50,384 nucleotides of DNA from Chloroflexota bacterium (GTDB taxonomy: Bacteria; Chloroflexota; Anaerolineae; Anaerolineales; UBA4823): contig JAKQIM010000050.1 of assembly GCA_029557965.1 (NCBI GenBank), positions 1-50,384 of the forward strand. Reading direction: 5' to 3'. The notes beneath the pieces were generated by a model that saw only the letters and a program-made list of their open reading frames with translations, searched no databases and was not told the origin of the DNA. Shown here in pieces: positions 6,898 to 15,144 of the stretch; the first letter of the stretch is position 1; every line of letters starts with the position of its first letter. Made by a program: the position numbers and the translations under genes.

Positions 6898-8145
6898 ATG
6901 AGATCCGCCCCGCTGGAACCCGGCATCTTACGCTTATTTCGCTTATTCCTGGTGGTTCAGCTCGTCTTGATCCTGGGGAATGTTCTGGCGCACTCGCATC
7001 GCGGCATGCTGGTTGGCTGCCCCTGGTGTGCGGTATTATTTGGGGTGGCCAATATCTTGCTGCTCTTGGGGTATCTATCATGGCCCAAATTGCAGAAACA
7101 CCTGGCGGGCTTTTACCTGCCCATTGCCCTGGTCTATGCCGCCACTTTTTCACTGGTCATTCAAGACCTTTTCTTAGAAATCCGCACGGGGGCGGGCACT
7201 TTCAGCAGCGAAGAAACTGCCTGGCAGCTTTTTCTTTTCCTTTTCATCCCCCTGGTCTTAATTGCCTGGCAGTACAACTTTAAAGCAGTCATCGCTTACT
7301 GCATCTTCACAGCCCTGTTAGACCATGCATTAATGGCACATGGCCGCGCTGACTTCAACCTGTTTGCCGACACATACCACCGCCTGCTCTTTATCCGCGC
7401 GGTCGCTTTTCTGGTCACGGGTTATGTGATTGCGCACATCATGGCCCAATTTCGCCAACAGCGCGCCGCCCGCGAGCAGGCCAACCGCGAACTAATGCAC
7501 TATGCCGCCACGCTCGAGCAACTGACCATCAGCCGCGAGCGCAACCGCATGGCGCGCGAATTGCACGACACCCTGGCCCACACCCTCAGCGGCATTGCCG
7601 TCCAATTAGAGGCGGTCCAATCTCTGTGGCAAGAGACGCCTGATGAAGCCCACAGTATGCTTGAGAAATCCCTCGTCCTCACGCGTTCAGGCCTGGCTGA
7701 AACCCGCCGCGCTTTGCAAGATCTGCGCGCCTCTCCTTTAGAAGACATGGGTTTAGAGCTGGCCCTGCACACCCTGGCTGCAGAAACCAGCCAGCGGGCC
7801 GGCCTGGAGTTGACCTGGCAGGTTGAGAGCCCGCTGCCCAAGCTACCTCCCAACGTAGAGCAGGGCCTCTACCGCATTGCACAAGAGGCATTTGAGAATA
7901 TCGTTCGCCATGCCGCAGCACACAGCCTCCATGTGGCTTGCACCACGCAGCCCGAAAGCCTGGTATTATCCATTGAAGATGATGGCAAAGGCTTTGCTTA
8001 CGATGCATTGGAAGACAACCAGCACTTTGGCCTGCGCGGTATGCAGGAGCGCGCCAGGATGATGGACGGCGAATTCGACTTATCCAGCCATTCGGGCCAG
8101 GGGACCAAACTACAATTGAAGGTAAAGATACACAATGGCTATTAA
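6898..8145 (+). CDS. NarL/DesK-type sensor histidine kinase
   Basis: A 415-residue membrane histidine kinase. Residues 1-185 hold about six membrane segments with no extracellular sensor domain; a CPWC motif (41-44) near the second helix is a possible redox or metal site. The HisKA_3 dimerisation domain carries the phosphorylated His223 in MARELHDTLAH. The ATPase domain follows, with the N-box EAFENIVRHA, a DDGKGF box and GLRGMQERARMM. It overlaps the response regulator gene by 11 bases, so the pair is one two-component system. The signal is unknown; a membrane-embedded sensor suggests an envelope or redox cue. The ATG at 6898 is chosen from its -10 spacing. Confidence 0.9.
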   Translation: MRSAPLEPGILRLFRLFLVVQLVLILGNVLAHSHRGMLVGCPWCAVLFGVANILLLLGYLSWPKLQKHLAGFYLPIALVYAATFSLVIQDLFLEIRTGAGTFSSEETAWQLFLFLFIPLVLIAWQYNFKAVIAYCIFTALLDHALMAHGRADFNLFADTYHRLLFIRAVAFLVTGYVIAHIMAQFRQQRAAREQANRELMHYAATLEQLTISRERNRMARELHDTLAHTLSGIAVQLEAVQSLWQETPDEAHSMLEKSLVLTRSGLAETRRALQDLRASPLEDMGLELALHTLAAETSQRAGLELTWQVESPLPKLPPNVEQGLYRIAQEAFENIVRHAAAHSLHVACTTQPESLVLSIEDDGKGFAYDALEDNQHFGLRGMQERARMMDGEFDLSSHSGQGTKLQLKVKIHNGY

Positions 8146-8791
8146 AGTCTTGATTTGCGACGATCAAGATGTCGTCCGAGAGGGTCTGCGGGCGATCCTC
8201 AAATCTGCACCTGGCATCGAGGTAGTTGGCCTGGCAGGCGACGGGGATGAAGCCCTGGCCCTGATCGCCAACTCGCTGCCCGACGTGGTATTGATGGATT
8301 TAAAAATGCCCGGCATGAATGGCATCCAGGCCACGCACCAGATCCGCACCCAGTACCCAACGGTGCGCGTGCTGGTATTGACCACTTATGATGCCGACCA
8401 ATGGGTTTTTGACGCCATTCGCAGCGGGGCCGCCGGTTATTTACTCAAAGATACCCCCCGCGAGCAATTGATCGAGGCCATCAAGGGCACTGCCGCCGGC
8501 AAAACCCACGTAGACCCCAACGTGGCAGGCAAGTTGTTCTCGCAAGTCAGCCAGGCCCCCGCGGTTGAGACATCTCTCACCGCTTCGCTGAGCGAACGTG
8601 AACGCGAGGTGCTCTCGCTGTTGGCGTGTGGGCTCTCGAATGCCGATATTGCCAGCCGCCTGTACTTATCAGAGGGCACGGTGCGGAATTATGTCAGCGC
8701 CATCTTCGTCAAGCTTGGCGTCAGCGATCGCACCCAGGCTGCTGTGCTGGCCTTACGCTCGGGCATCGCAGGGTTAAAGCAAGGCGAATAA
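8135..8791 (+). CDS. NarL/LuxR-type response regulator
   Basis: A 218-residue partner of the preceding kinase. The receiver domain (1-120) has the acidic pair Asp9/Asp10 and the phosphoacceptor Asp55 in MDLKMPG. The C-terminal LuxR helix-turn-helix (about 150-210) reads LSEREREVLSLLACGLSNADIA followed by YLSEGTVRNYVS. The targets are not apparent; the divergent DUF4405-like gene is the nearest candidate. There is no terminator between this gene and the decayed locus that follows on the other strand. Confidence 0.93.
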   Translation: MAIKVLICDDQDVVREGLRAILKSAPGIEVVGLAGDGDEALALIANSLPDVVLMDLKMPGMNGIQATHQIRTQYPTVRVLVLTTYDADQWVFDAIRSGAAGYLLKDTPREQLIEAIKGTAAGKTHVDPNVAGKLFSQVSQAPAVETSLTASLSEREREVLSLLACGLSNADIASRLYLSEGTVRNYVSAIFVKLGVSDRTQAAVLALRSGIAGLKQGE

Positions 8792-8804
8792 GCTTACCGA
8801 TCGA

Positions 8805-8937
8805 TCAGGGATTATCTTCCAAGATCAGCTTGGCCGCCGTCTGGCCCGAAAGCGTCACCATGGGCACCCCGCCCCCCGGATGGACGGTTCCCCCAGCAAA
8901 ACGCAGCCAGCTCCCAGCCGCCGACCTGCCCACCCCA
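8805..8937 (-). pseudogene. C-terminal stump of a CrtI-type carotenoid desaturase/oxidase
   Basis: The last 35 codons read SWLRFAGGTVHPGGGVPMV and then TLSGQTAAKLILEDNP, which matches the FAD-binding C-terminal end of phytoene desaturase-like amine oxidoreductases (GGTVHPGGGVPMV core). The other 450 or so residues are missing: just upstream the sequence becomes the truncated plsY gene in another frame. The stump cannot encode an active enzyme. It is read as the remains of a deletion that fused the two genes. Confidence 0.65.
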
Positions 8938-9159
8938 TTAGGCCCACCAGATCGGTATAGCGCCTTTGAAGCCATCCAGCTGCATGGCGATGATGAACCA
9001 GCGCCGTCCCAGCGCCCGCCCCACGTTGGTCGCACCGGGGTTACCGTCGCCTTGGGTGCGGATGTCGCCCGCCCCAGCCAGGTAACCGACGATTACTGAG
9101 TAAGGCACCGAGCCAGATAAGAAGCTGGCCACACACCAGAAGATCCCTGCACTGCTCAT
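8938..9159 (-). pseudogene. plsY: Truncated PlsY-type glycerol-3-phosphate acyltransferase
   Basis: Seventy-three residues corresponding to the N-terminal third of PlsY, the membrane acyltransferase that makes lysophosphatidic acid from acyl-phosphate. Motif SGSVPYS and the loop GDGNPGATNVGR are present, then the frame runs to LDGFKGAIPIWWA and stops, where intact PlsY continues for another 120 or so residues. The ATG overlaps the stop of the upstream carotenoid gene (ATGA), the sign of a former operon. Loss of the C-terminal motif makes activity very unlikely. Another plsY copy elsewhere in the genome is expected. Confidence 0.75.
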
Positions 9160-9623
9160 GGCTTCTCCTCGCCTCCGGCAGCGGTTCCTGAATCCCGTCT
9201 CAGCCGCCAAAGGGCCAATCCCACAAAAATGCCCATCCCTGCAAAGCCAGCCAGGGCCGGGCCGGGTTGGCCCCAAAAGACGCCCAGCCCCACCACCTGC
9301 AAGACCCAGGTCAGGGCATAAATGAGCAAGAGCGGACGCACGGGCAGGTTTTGCGGGCGCAGCAGCAGGGTCAGGGCCGTGGCGCTCAGCCACCAGCCAA
9401 AGTAATTGCTCCACGGAATGCCAAAATAGCCGCCCGGCGTATGCCAAACCCACAGGTCGCGGGCCGCCATCTGCGGGTCCAGGTACAGGTCCCAGGCGGT
9501 GAAAGCCAACCCACTGAGGACCGCAAAGGCTGGCGCGCCCCCACGTCCGTTCAAGATGCCCTGCGCCACGCCCCAGGCTGGGGCCAGCATCATCAACCAG
9601 GCCGGGGGGATGAGCAGCGGCAT
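9156..9623 (-). pseudogene. 5'-truncated CruF-type carotenoid biosynthesis protein
   Basis: One hundred and fifty-five residues resembling the CruF/carotenoid-hydratase membrane family. Key family stretches are PLLIPPAWLMM, WDLYLDPQMAARDLWVW and YFGIPWSNYFGWW. Intact relatives have about 80-100 more residues upstream. Here a TAG lies three codons before the ATG and no family sequence remains in the short gap to the next gene. It may still make a short membrane protein, but the missing N-terminus and its two broken neighbours suggest decay. The original role would be late carotenoid (C40 or bacterioruberin-like) modification. Confidence 0.65.
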
Positions 9624-9650
9624 AAACGGCCTCTAAACACGCCCTTCAGG

Positions 9651-10418
9651 CTAGAAGCGAAGGGATAGGCAGCTCAGGCCGCCGTCGATCTTCCTGAATT
9701 CCGAGACTTCCACTTCTCGGGTTGGCAAGCCCAGCGCCTCGATCTTGGCTTTGGTCACCGGGTACCCTGCCGGGATCAACACCGTACCATTGACATAGAT
9801 GCAGTTCGCAGAATAGGCATCCTTCATTTCAATTAGGATGGTCCTGAAATTAACCAATTCCGGATGCGAGATGAACTCGCCTGCCGTTAACAGCAGGTTA
9901 TCCTCCAGGTATGCCAGCCCGGTCTTCAGGTGGAGCATCTCATGCAGGGTCACCGTCGAACCGGTATAACCATGCTTGCCTAAAAAGTGAAAGAACTGAC
10001 GGGCGCCTTCTTCATTCGTCCGGGCCGAAAGGCCCACGTAAAAATGGTCGCCCACGCGCATCACGTCGCCGCCTTCCAGCGTTCCCGGGGCAGCGATATG
10101 CTCGATGTGGTCTCCGGGGTAAAAGTCACGCAGGGCAGCCTCTACCGTCTCCTCTTCGCCCTTGCGGGTTGGGGCGCCCGGGTTGGTGATGATCGCCACG
10201 CGCTCAGCCAGCACCGCCGTATCTTCCACAAAGCAGGCGTCTGGATAACCCGGCTCAGCCTTCAGAACATGGACCGTCACCCCGCAGGACTCCAGTGCCG
10301 CGATATATCCGGCATGCTGTGTCAGTGCGGCTTCGTAAACCGGCTTGCCCAGGCTGGCAGATGTAATGCCCTCGCTGATGTTTGGGCTGGGCGTGCGAAC
10401 AATGGCATGTTTGAACAT
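9651..10418 (-). CDS. Dimethylargininase-like amidinohydrolase
   Basis: A 255-residue enzyme of the pentein fold, closest in layout to dimethylarginine dimethylaminohydrolase, which converts methylated arginine to citrulline and methylamine. Catalytic positions are in place: Asp60 and Glu65 (DACFVED), His163 (MLHLKT) and the nucleophile Cys250 (DGGLSCLSL). The ATG at 10418 has AGGAGG (10424-10429) five bases upstream, which rules out the longer frame. Use of free arginine or another guanidine compound is possible. It lies behind a strong terminator, so it is transcribed separately from the acyl-CoA synthetase upstream. Confidence 0.85.
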   Translation of the reverse strand: MFKHAIVRTPSPNISEGITSASLGKPVYEAALTQHAGYIAALESCGVTVHVLKAEPGYPDACFVEDTAVLAERVAIITNPGAPTRKGEEETVEAALRDFYPGDHIEHIAAPGTLEGGDVMRVGDHFYVGLSARTNEEGARQFFHFLGKHGYTGSTVTLHEMLHLKTGLAYLEDNLLLTAGEFISHPELVNFRTILIEMKDAYSANCIYVNGTVLIPAGYPVTKAKIEALGLPTREVEVSEFRKIDGGLSCLSLRF

Positions 10419-10449
10419 ACTAACCTCCTTAGAAAAGCCCAAATAACGG

Positions 10450-10481
10450 AAAAGAGGCTGTGCAAAAACACAGCCTCTTTT
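10450..10481 (-). terminator. Intrinsic terminator of the acyl-CoA synthetase gene
   Basis: A perfect 13-base stem, AAAAGAGGCTGTG (10450-10462) with CACAGCCTCTTTT (10469-10481), around a 6-base loop. On the minus strand it ends in a T run, 23 bases after the synthetase stop. Confidence 0.85.
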
Positions 10482-10503
10482 TCGTTAAACGCTGTTGAGC
10501 GCC

Positions 10504-12615
10504 TTATTTCTTCTTCAAGATGATGCGGGCATCGACCACTTTCAGGCCTTTGCCTTCCTCGTACACCAGCACCGGGTTCGCATCCGTCTCGGCAACTTCG
10601 TCGCGCAGGTCATAGATCATGGCGGCATAGCTGCACACCAGGTCTGCCAACGCGGCCCGGTCGCGCGGCGCCTCGCCGCGAGCGCCTGCCAGGATGGCAA
10701 CGCTGCGGATTTCATTGATCATCTGCTCTGCCTGCCCCTTGGTCACCGGGGCCACGCGGAAGATCACATCCTTGAGCACCTCAACGAAGATGCCGCCCAG
10801 GCCAAACATCACCGTGGGGCCAAAGGTTGGGTCATTGATCGAGCCAATGATCACCTCGGTGCCCAGCGGGGCCATTTCTTGCACAGCAACCCCGCGGATA
10901 TCAGCGTTGGCGTTGTAAGCCTTGCAGTTCGCCAGGATGGTCTGGTAAGTAGAGCGCACACCGGCCTCATCCTTGATGTTCACCTTCACGCCGCCCGCAT
11001 CCGATTTGTGGATGATGTCGGGCGAAACGACCTTCATGACGATCGGGAAACCGGTCTCATGAGCCAGCGAGACAGCTTCTTCTTCGCTCTTAGCCAGGTT
11101 GATCTCGGTCACAGGCAGGCCATATGAAGCAAACAGCTTCTTGGCTTCGATCTCGGTCAGGGCCGTGCGCCCTTCGCCGCGTGCCTTGGCAATGATCTCG
11201 TGCGCCTTCTTGGCGCTGCCGGGGATCTTGGCTTCGTTGGTGCCATTGATGCTCTGGCGAATATTATTATATTCGCGCAGGGCTGCCATGCCGTTCATGG
11301 CCTTGTCGGGGGCGGTATAAGCCGGGATGCCGTGCTCTACCAGCCACTGCATGGCCTCGTCGCAGCGCGTCCCACCCACCATCGAAACGACCACTGGTTT
11401 GTCTGTAATACCGGTCTCTTCGATCGCCTTCTTGATGGCCTGGGCAATTTCCACCGGGTTGGTCATGGCGGTTTCGCAGTACAAAACTGCCAGCCCATCC
11501 GTCCAGAGGTGAGCATAAGCAAACTTGACCGACTTGTAATACCAATCATTGCCAGCCATACCGGTCAGGTCAACCGGGTTCTTGGCACTGCCAAATTCAG
11601 GCATGTGTTTCTTGAGCTCATCCTGCACATCCTGGGGGGCAAAGTGCAGGGGCACGCCAAAGCGCTCTGCCGCATCGGTAGCCAGAACACCCACACCACC
11701 GCCATTGGTAATGACCAACAGGTTTTCTTTGCGCAGCGGCGGCTGGAGAGAAAGCGCCAGGGTACGGTCAAAGAGGTTGTTCAGGTCTGAGGCCTGCACC
11801 ACACCCGCCTGCTGGAAAGCAGCGCCGTAAACTTTCACCGCGCCGGCCAGCGAGCCCGTATGAGAAGCAGCAGCGGCAGCGCCATGCGCCGAAACACCCG
11901 CCTTGAGGGCGATGATCGGTTTCTTGGTGTTGCGGCTGGCCTCGATGAACTTGCGCCCATCCTTGAAGCCTTCAATGTAGAGGCAGATGCAAGAAGTGTT
12001 ATCGTCTTTATCCAGCCAGGTGATCAGGTCGGCAAAGTCAACGTCTGCCATGTTGCCGATGGAGATCATCTTGTCGAAGCCCACCTTGCGGGTATAGGTG
12101 ATGGCATCCATGGCGATCAGCAGCGCACCGCTTTGGGTGATCAGGGTGGCCTTGCCAGGGAAGGGCAAGAAGGGGGCAAAAGAGGCATTCAGTTTATCCG
12201 AGTTGGAAAGCGTACCCACGATATTGGGTCCCAAGACACACATGCCATATTGGTGCGCAATGTCCACCAATTCATCTTCAAGATCCTTGCGGCCGACCTC
12301 GCTGAAGCCAGAGGTGATCACGCTCAAGGCCTTGATGCCTTTTTCGCCGCATTCTTTCGACACCTGCGCCACAAATTTCACCGGCACCGTAATAACTGCC
12401 AGGTCCACTTTGCCCGGCACGTCGGCAATCGTCGGGAAAACCTTCAAACCGAGGATTTCGGTAGCAGTGGGGTTGATGGGATAGATCTTGCCATTGTAAC
12501 CACCCTCAAGCAAATTCTCAATCACTGTATAGCCGATCTTCCCCGGCTGGGCAGAGGCCCCAACCACGGCCACAGTTTTGGGCTGCAAGAGATTGTCTAA
12601 CGCTGTTTGATCCAT
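10504..12615 (-). CDS. ADP-forming acyl-CoA (acetyl-CoA) synthetase, fused alpha-beta
   Basis: A 703-residue NDP-forming acyl-CoA synthetase that converts acyl-CoA, ADP and phosphate to acid, CoA and ATP, typical of fermenters that make acetate. Domains in order: CoA-binding Rossmann (about 5-130, VAVVGASAQPGKIG), two succinyl-CoA-ligase-like domains (145-455) with the phosphorylated His252 in SHTGS, and the ATP-grasp domain (about 485-700, IVMKVVSPDIIHKSDAGGV). The alpha and beta parts are fused in one chain, as in many bacteria and eukaryotes. The start has GGAG about eight bases upstream. The gene ends at a strong terminator, and a 19-base perfect inverted repeat lies about 105 bases before its start. 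Confidence 0.9.
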   Translation of the reverse strand: MDQTALDNLLQPKTVAVVGASAQPGKIGYTVIENLLEGGYNGKIYPINPTATEILGLKVFPTIADVPGKVDLAVITVPVKFVAQVSKECGEKGIKALSVITSGFSEVGRKDLEDELVDIAHQYGMCVLGPNIVGTLSNSDKLNASFAPFLPFPGKATLITQSGALLIAMDAITYTRKVGFDKMISIGNMADVDFADLITWLDKDDNTSCICLYIEGFKDGRKFIEASRNTKKPIIALKAGVSAHGAAAAASHTGSLAGAVKVYGAAFQQAGVVQASDLNNLFDRTLALSLQPPLRKENLLVITNGGGVGVLATDAAERFGVPLHFAPQDVQDELKKHMPEFGSAKNPVDLTGMAGNDWYYKSVKFAYAHLWTDGLAVLYCETAMTNPVEIAQAIKKAIEETGITDKPVVVSMVGGTRCDEAMQWLVEHGIPAYTAPDKAMNGMAALREYNNIRQSINGTNEAKIPGSAKKAHEIIAKARGEGRTALTEIEAKKLFASYGLPVTEINLAKSEEEAVSLAHETGFPIVMKVVSPDIIHKSDAGGVKVNIKDEAGVRSTYQTILANCKAYNANADIRGVAVQEMAPLGTEVIIGSINDPTFGPTVMFGLGGIFVEVLKDVIFRVAPVTKGQAEQMINEIRSVAILAGARGEAPRDRAALADLVCSYAAMIYDLRDEVAETDANPVLVYEEGKGLKVVDARIILKKK

Positions 12616-12720
12616 ACTTGATCTCCTAATGGTTTTGGATTGGATTTATCCTGCAAAATTATTACATTCCTGGGTTCTCACGAGTTGTTTTTCGTCTATC
12701 TCACGCTGTGACACAACAAG

Positions 12721-12764
12721 AAAGATGGGATGTCTCACCCTATAAGGTGAGACATCCCATCTTT
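12721..12764 (-). terminator. Perfect 19-bp inverted repeat, probably a terminator
   Basis: Arms at 12721-12739 and 12746-12764 pair without a mismatch around a 6-base loop (CTATAA). It lies downstream of the 65-residue gene and upstream of the acyl-CoA synthetase. On the minus strand the stem ends in TTTCTT, so it can terminate minus-strand transcription or act as an attenuator for the synthetase. The two arms begin and end with AAAGAT/ATCTTT, so it could also work on the plus strand. Confidence 0.65.
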
Positions 12765-12890
12765 CAGTCAAGCGGCTCTTTAATAGGGAAAATAATAGCC
12801 CGGCCCATATAAGAGGGATTATAACATAGGTGCTTCACGCCAAAGCAGGACGAAAAGCATACTGCGCGGTTGACAATCCACCTAATCGGC

Positions 12891-13088
12891 TTATGAGTTA
12901 TCGCTGGCAGCAGGCTTAGCCAATGCCTGTTCTGCTGCCAGGCGTTTCAACAGCAACAGCAGCGCCGATGCATCACGAAAAGGCAGCGGTTCTCCGGCCT
13001 CGTTTGCCGCTTGCAGTGCGCCACGCACTGCATCTGGATGATCGCTGTCGACCAAAAGACGAAGGATGAAGGTTTGAACGGTACGCAT
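12891..13088 (-). CDS. Small conserved-looking protein of unknown function
   Basis: Sixty-five residues, MRTVQTFILRLLVDSDHPDA at the start, then a mixed hydrophobic-charged segment with LLLLLKRLAAEQ. It has no signal peptide or membrane helix. Reasons to believe it: a -10 box TATAAA exactly six bases before the ATG, a promoter layout shared with other genes here, a position directly downstream of the SARP regulator gene on the same strand (54 bases away), and a strong hairpin about 125 bases after its stop. I recall similar short proteins in Chloroflexi but cannot name a family. It may work with the regulator. Confidence 0.55.
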   Translation of the reverse strand: MRTVQTFILRLLVDSDHPDAVRGALQAANEAGEPLPFRDASALLLLLKRLAAEQALAKPAASDNS

Positions 13089-13094
13089 ACCCCG

Positions 13095-13100
13095 TTTATA
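13095..13100 (-). promoter_or_regulatory. -10 box of the 65-residue gene, leaderless arrangement
   Basis: On the minus strand TATAAA is followed by six bases and then the ATG at 13088. There is no Shine-Dalgarno. Confidence 0.5.
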
Positions 13101-13142
13101 CCAGGGGCCACTGCCACCAGACTTACAAAATAAGGGGGATGG

Positions 13143-15068
13143 CTATTTTCTTACCAGAGAATAGTATATGGCTTGCAGTTCGATCTGCGGCTCAACCCCC
13201 AACTCATTGTACAGCCTTCTTTCTAATGCTTTATACAGGCGTAAAGCCCCGGGCCGGTCGCCCAGCCCGATGCATGCCTGCATACCCAACAGCACCGCCT
13301 GCTCGTGCCAGGCTTCTACCGCCAGGATCTCACGGCAAGCCTTCAACGCCTCGCTGAAACGGCCTTCGCTCAACCAGGCTTTCGCCATCTCCAACAAGGC
13401 CTGCTGATGATCTTGCGCCAACCACTGCCGGTGAGAGATGGCCCAATCGGCATAGCGGTACTGGGGCAAGAACTCCCCGCCGTAACAGGCCAGGGCTTCG
13501 GCCCATTCTTTCCGGTGGTAATGAGCTGCGAAGGTTTCGTAATCCACCGTTGAAGCAGGTGGCAGGTACAGCCTCACCTGTCCATCGCTGACTTCCAGGT
13601 AACGCGATGGGAATTTATCGGGCAAGTCGGGCTCAAGCGCTCGCCTCAGGGTCGAAGTGGCATGGTGGAAGAGAGCCTGGGCGGCGGCGAGGTCTTTGTC
13701 AGGCCACAAAGCCTCACTTACCTGGTCAAACGATATGGCGCGCCCCGGGGCGATCAGCAGCAGCCCAAGCAGTTCCCCTGAACGGCGCTGGCGCAGCACC
13801 CCGCTGTCAACCTCGCCTCCCCTCACCCAGATGCGCCAACCGCCCAAGGTGGTGATCTTCAGCGGTGCCGGGGGCACGCGCTGCAAATGTTCCAGCAAAA
13901 CCGCGCTGGTTTTCACAATGGCCTTGTCGCGGCTGCTCAACCCGGCCGCAATCAACGGAAAAGCCAGGGTCCGTTCACGCTCGGCAAGCACCACAAAACC
14001 ACCCTGCACCAAACGGCTGGCAGCTTCTCGCCAGTCAGCAGCCGCCTCTGCCTGGCCTTGCTGGTGGTGCAAAGCCGCCAGCAGCAGCCAGGCAGCAGCC
14101 AGGTCAAAATCCAACCGCTGAGGGGCCAGGCGTGCAATGGCAGCGTGCAAATCACTTTCGGCCTCAGCCAGATTGCCCAGCGCCCAAGCTGCCCGGGCCC
14201 GTTCAATGAGCGCCTGTCCTTGTAAATGGTAATACCCCATACGCTCAGCAACCGCCAGCGCATCATTCGCCCACGCTTGCGCGGTTGGGGCATCTTGCAA
14301 AAAATGATTAAGGCGGCTCATCCCCAGGCGCGCCAGGAACAGGTTTTCGGCAATCCCATTGACCTCTGCAATTGAGAGCGTTTGGCTAAACAATTCCCGG
14401 GCACGTTCCACATCCCCCGCCTCTAGCGCCAGGCTGGCGTGGATGAAATGCCAGTAGCCATCTCCCAAAGAGCGCGGAGAAATGACCGAACGTAATTCTT
14501 CCAGGCGGGCCAAAGCCATCGCACCCTGCCCCGACAGCCAGTGTACCCAACTCATGGTCAACAGCGGCCCCCAGGTCAGCTCTTGCAAACCGCGCTCCTG
14601 GGCGATCTTTAACCCCTCTTCATCCATCGCCAACGAGAGGGCAAACTGGCCGCGCGGCATATATACCATGCACGAAAGGGTATGCAAACTGCGCACCAGG
14701 GCACGGTCGTAACCGATCTGGCGGCTAAGGTCAGCCGCTTGCCGGGTAAATTCCTCCAAAACATCCAGGTTATTGGTCTCTCCCGCACAAATGCCCAGGT
14801 TCAACAATGCATCTGCCCGGGCCTGCGATTCTTCTCCCGCCAGCGATAAAGCCAGGTGAGAAAACTGTTCTGCCTGGTCATAATGCCCCAGGCGGATATG
14901 CGCATAAGTCAAGACGTTAAGCGCTGTGGCTTCGCTCTCTGCATCCGCCTGCGCCTGTGCCAATTGGCGCGCTTGCTGAGCCAGCCGGATGGCCGCGGCA
15001 ATCTCGCCACGGCGTTCCATTATGCGGCTCTCTTCTATAAGACGGGTGATTTCTTCAGATATACTCAC
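13143..15068 (-). CDS. TPR-containing SARP/BTAD-type transcriptional activator
   Basis: A 641-residue regulator. Residues 1 to about 390 are tetratricopeptide-like helical repeats (for example AEQFSHLALSLAGEESQARA and ARAAWALGNLAEAESDLHAA). A winged-helix DNA-binding domain follows at about 403-510 (LGGWRIWVRGGEVDSG through YLEVSDGQVRLYL), then a bacterial transcriptional activation domain to the C-terminus (EALACYGGEFLP, LGVEPQIELQAIYY). This is the reverse of the usual SARP order, where DNA binding comes first. There is no NB-ARC ATPase. The start is probably a GTG at 15068, nine bases after a TATAAT box, without a ribosome site. It is divergent from the nitroreductase operon, a plausible target. 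Confidence 0.85.
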   Translation of the reverse strand: MSISEEITRLIEESRIMERRGEIAAAIRLAQQARQLAQAQADAESEATALNVLTYAHIRLGHYDQAEQFSHLALSLAGEESQARADALLNLGICAGETNNLDVLEEFTRQAADLSRQIGYDRALVRSLHTLSCMVYMPRGQFALSLAMDEEGLKIAQERGLQELTWGPLLTMSWVHWLSGQGAMALARLEELRSVISPRSLGDGYWHFIHASLALEAGDVERARELFSQTLSIAEVNGIAENLFLARLGMSRLNHFLQDAPTAQAWANDALAVAERMGYYHLQGQALIERARAAWALGNLAEAESDLHAAIARLAPQRLDFDLAAAWLLLAALHHQQGQAEAAADWREAASRLVQGGFVVLAERERTLAFPLIAAGLSSRDKAIVKTSAVLLEHLQRVPPAPLKITTLGGWRIWVRGGEVDSGVLRQRRSGELLGLLLIAPGRAISFDQVSEALWPDKDLAAAQALFHHATSTLRRALEPDLPDKFPSRYLEVSDGQVRLYLPPASTVDYETFAAHYHRKEWAEALACYGGEFLPQYRYADWAISHRQWLAQDHQQALLEMAKAWLSEGRFSEALKACREILAVEAWHEQAVLLGMQACIGLGDRPGALRLYKALERRLYNELGVEPQIELQAIYYSLVRK

Positions 15069-15077
15069 TGAAACAAA

Positions 15078-15083
15078 ATTATA
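15078..15083 (-). promoter_or_regulatory. -10 box of the TPR-SARP regulator
   Basis: A perfect TATAAT on the minus strand, nine bases before the GTG start at 15068, with no Shine-Dalgarno. It suggests a leaderless or near-leaderless mRNA. Confidence 0.5.
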
Positions 15084-15144
15084 CTCTCACCTCTGCCAAA
15101 TTCAGATATACTTACCCAAAGGATGGATTGAGAGCCTTTACCCT

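Noticed and set aside
10495..12600. Several plus-strand frames of 90-250 codons opposite the acyl-CoA synthetase
   Set aside because: They are low-complexity and have no motifs; the minus-strand gene has complete family domains.
12721..12764. Considered as one unit of a CRISPR array
   Set aside because: Only one palindrome is present; there are no further repeats or spacers and no cas genes nearby.
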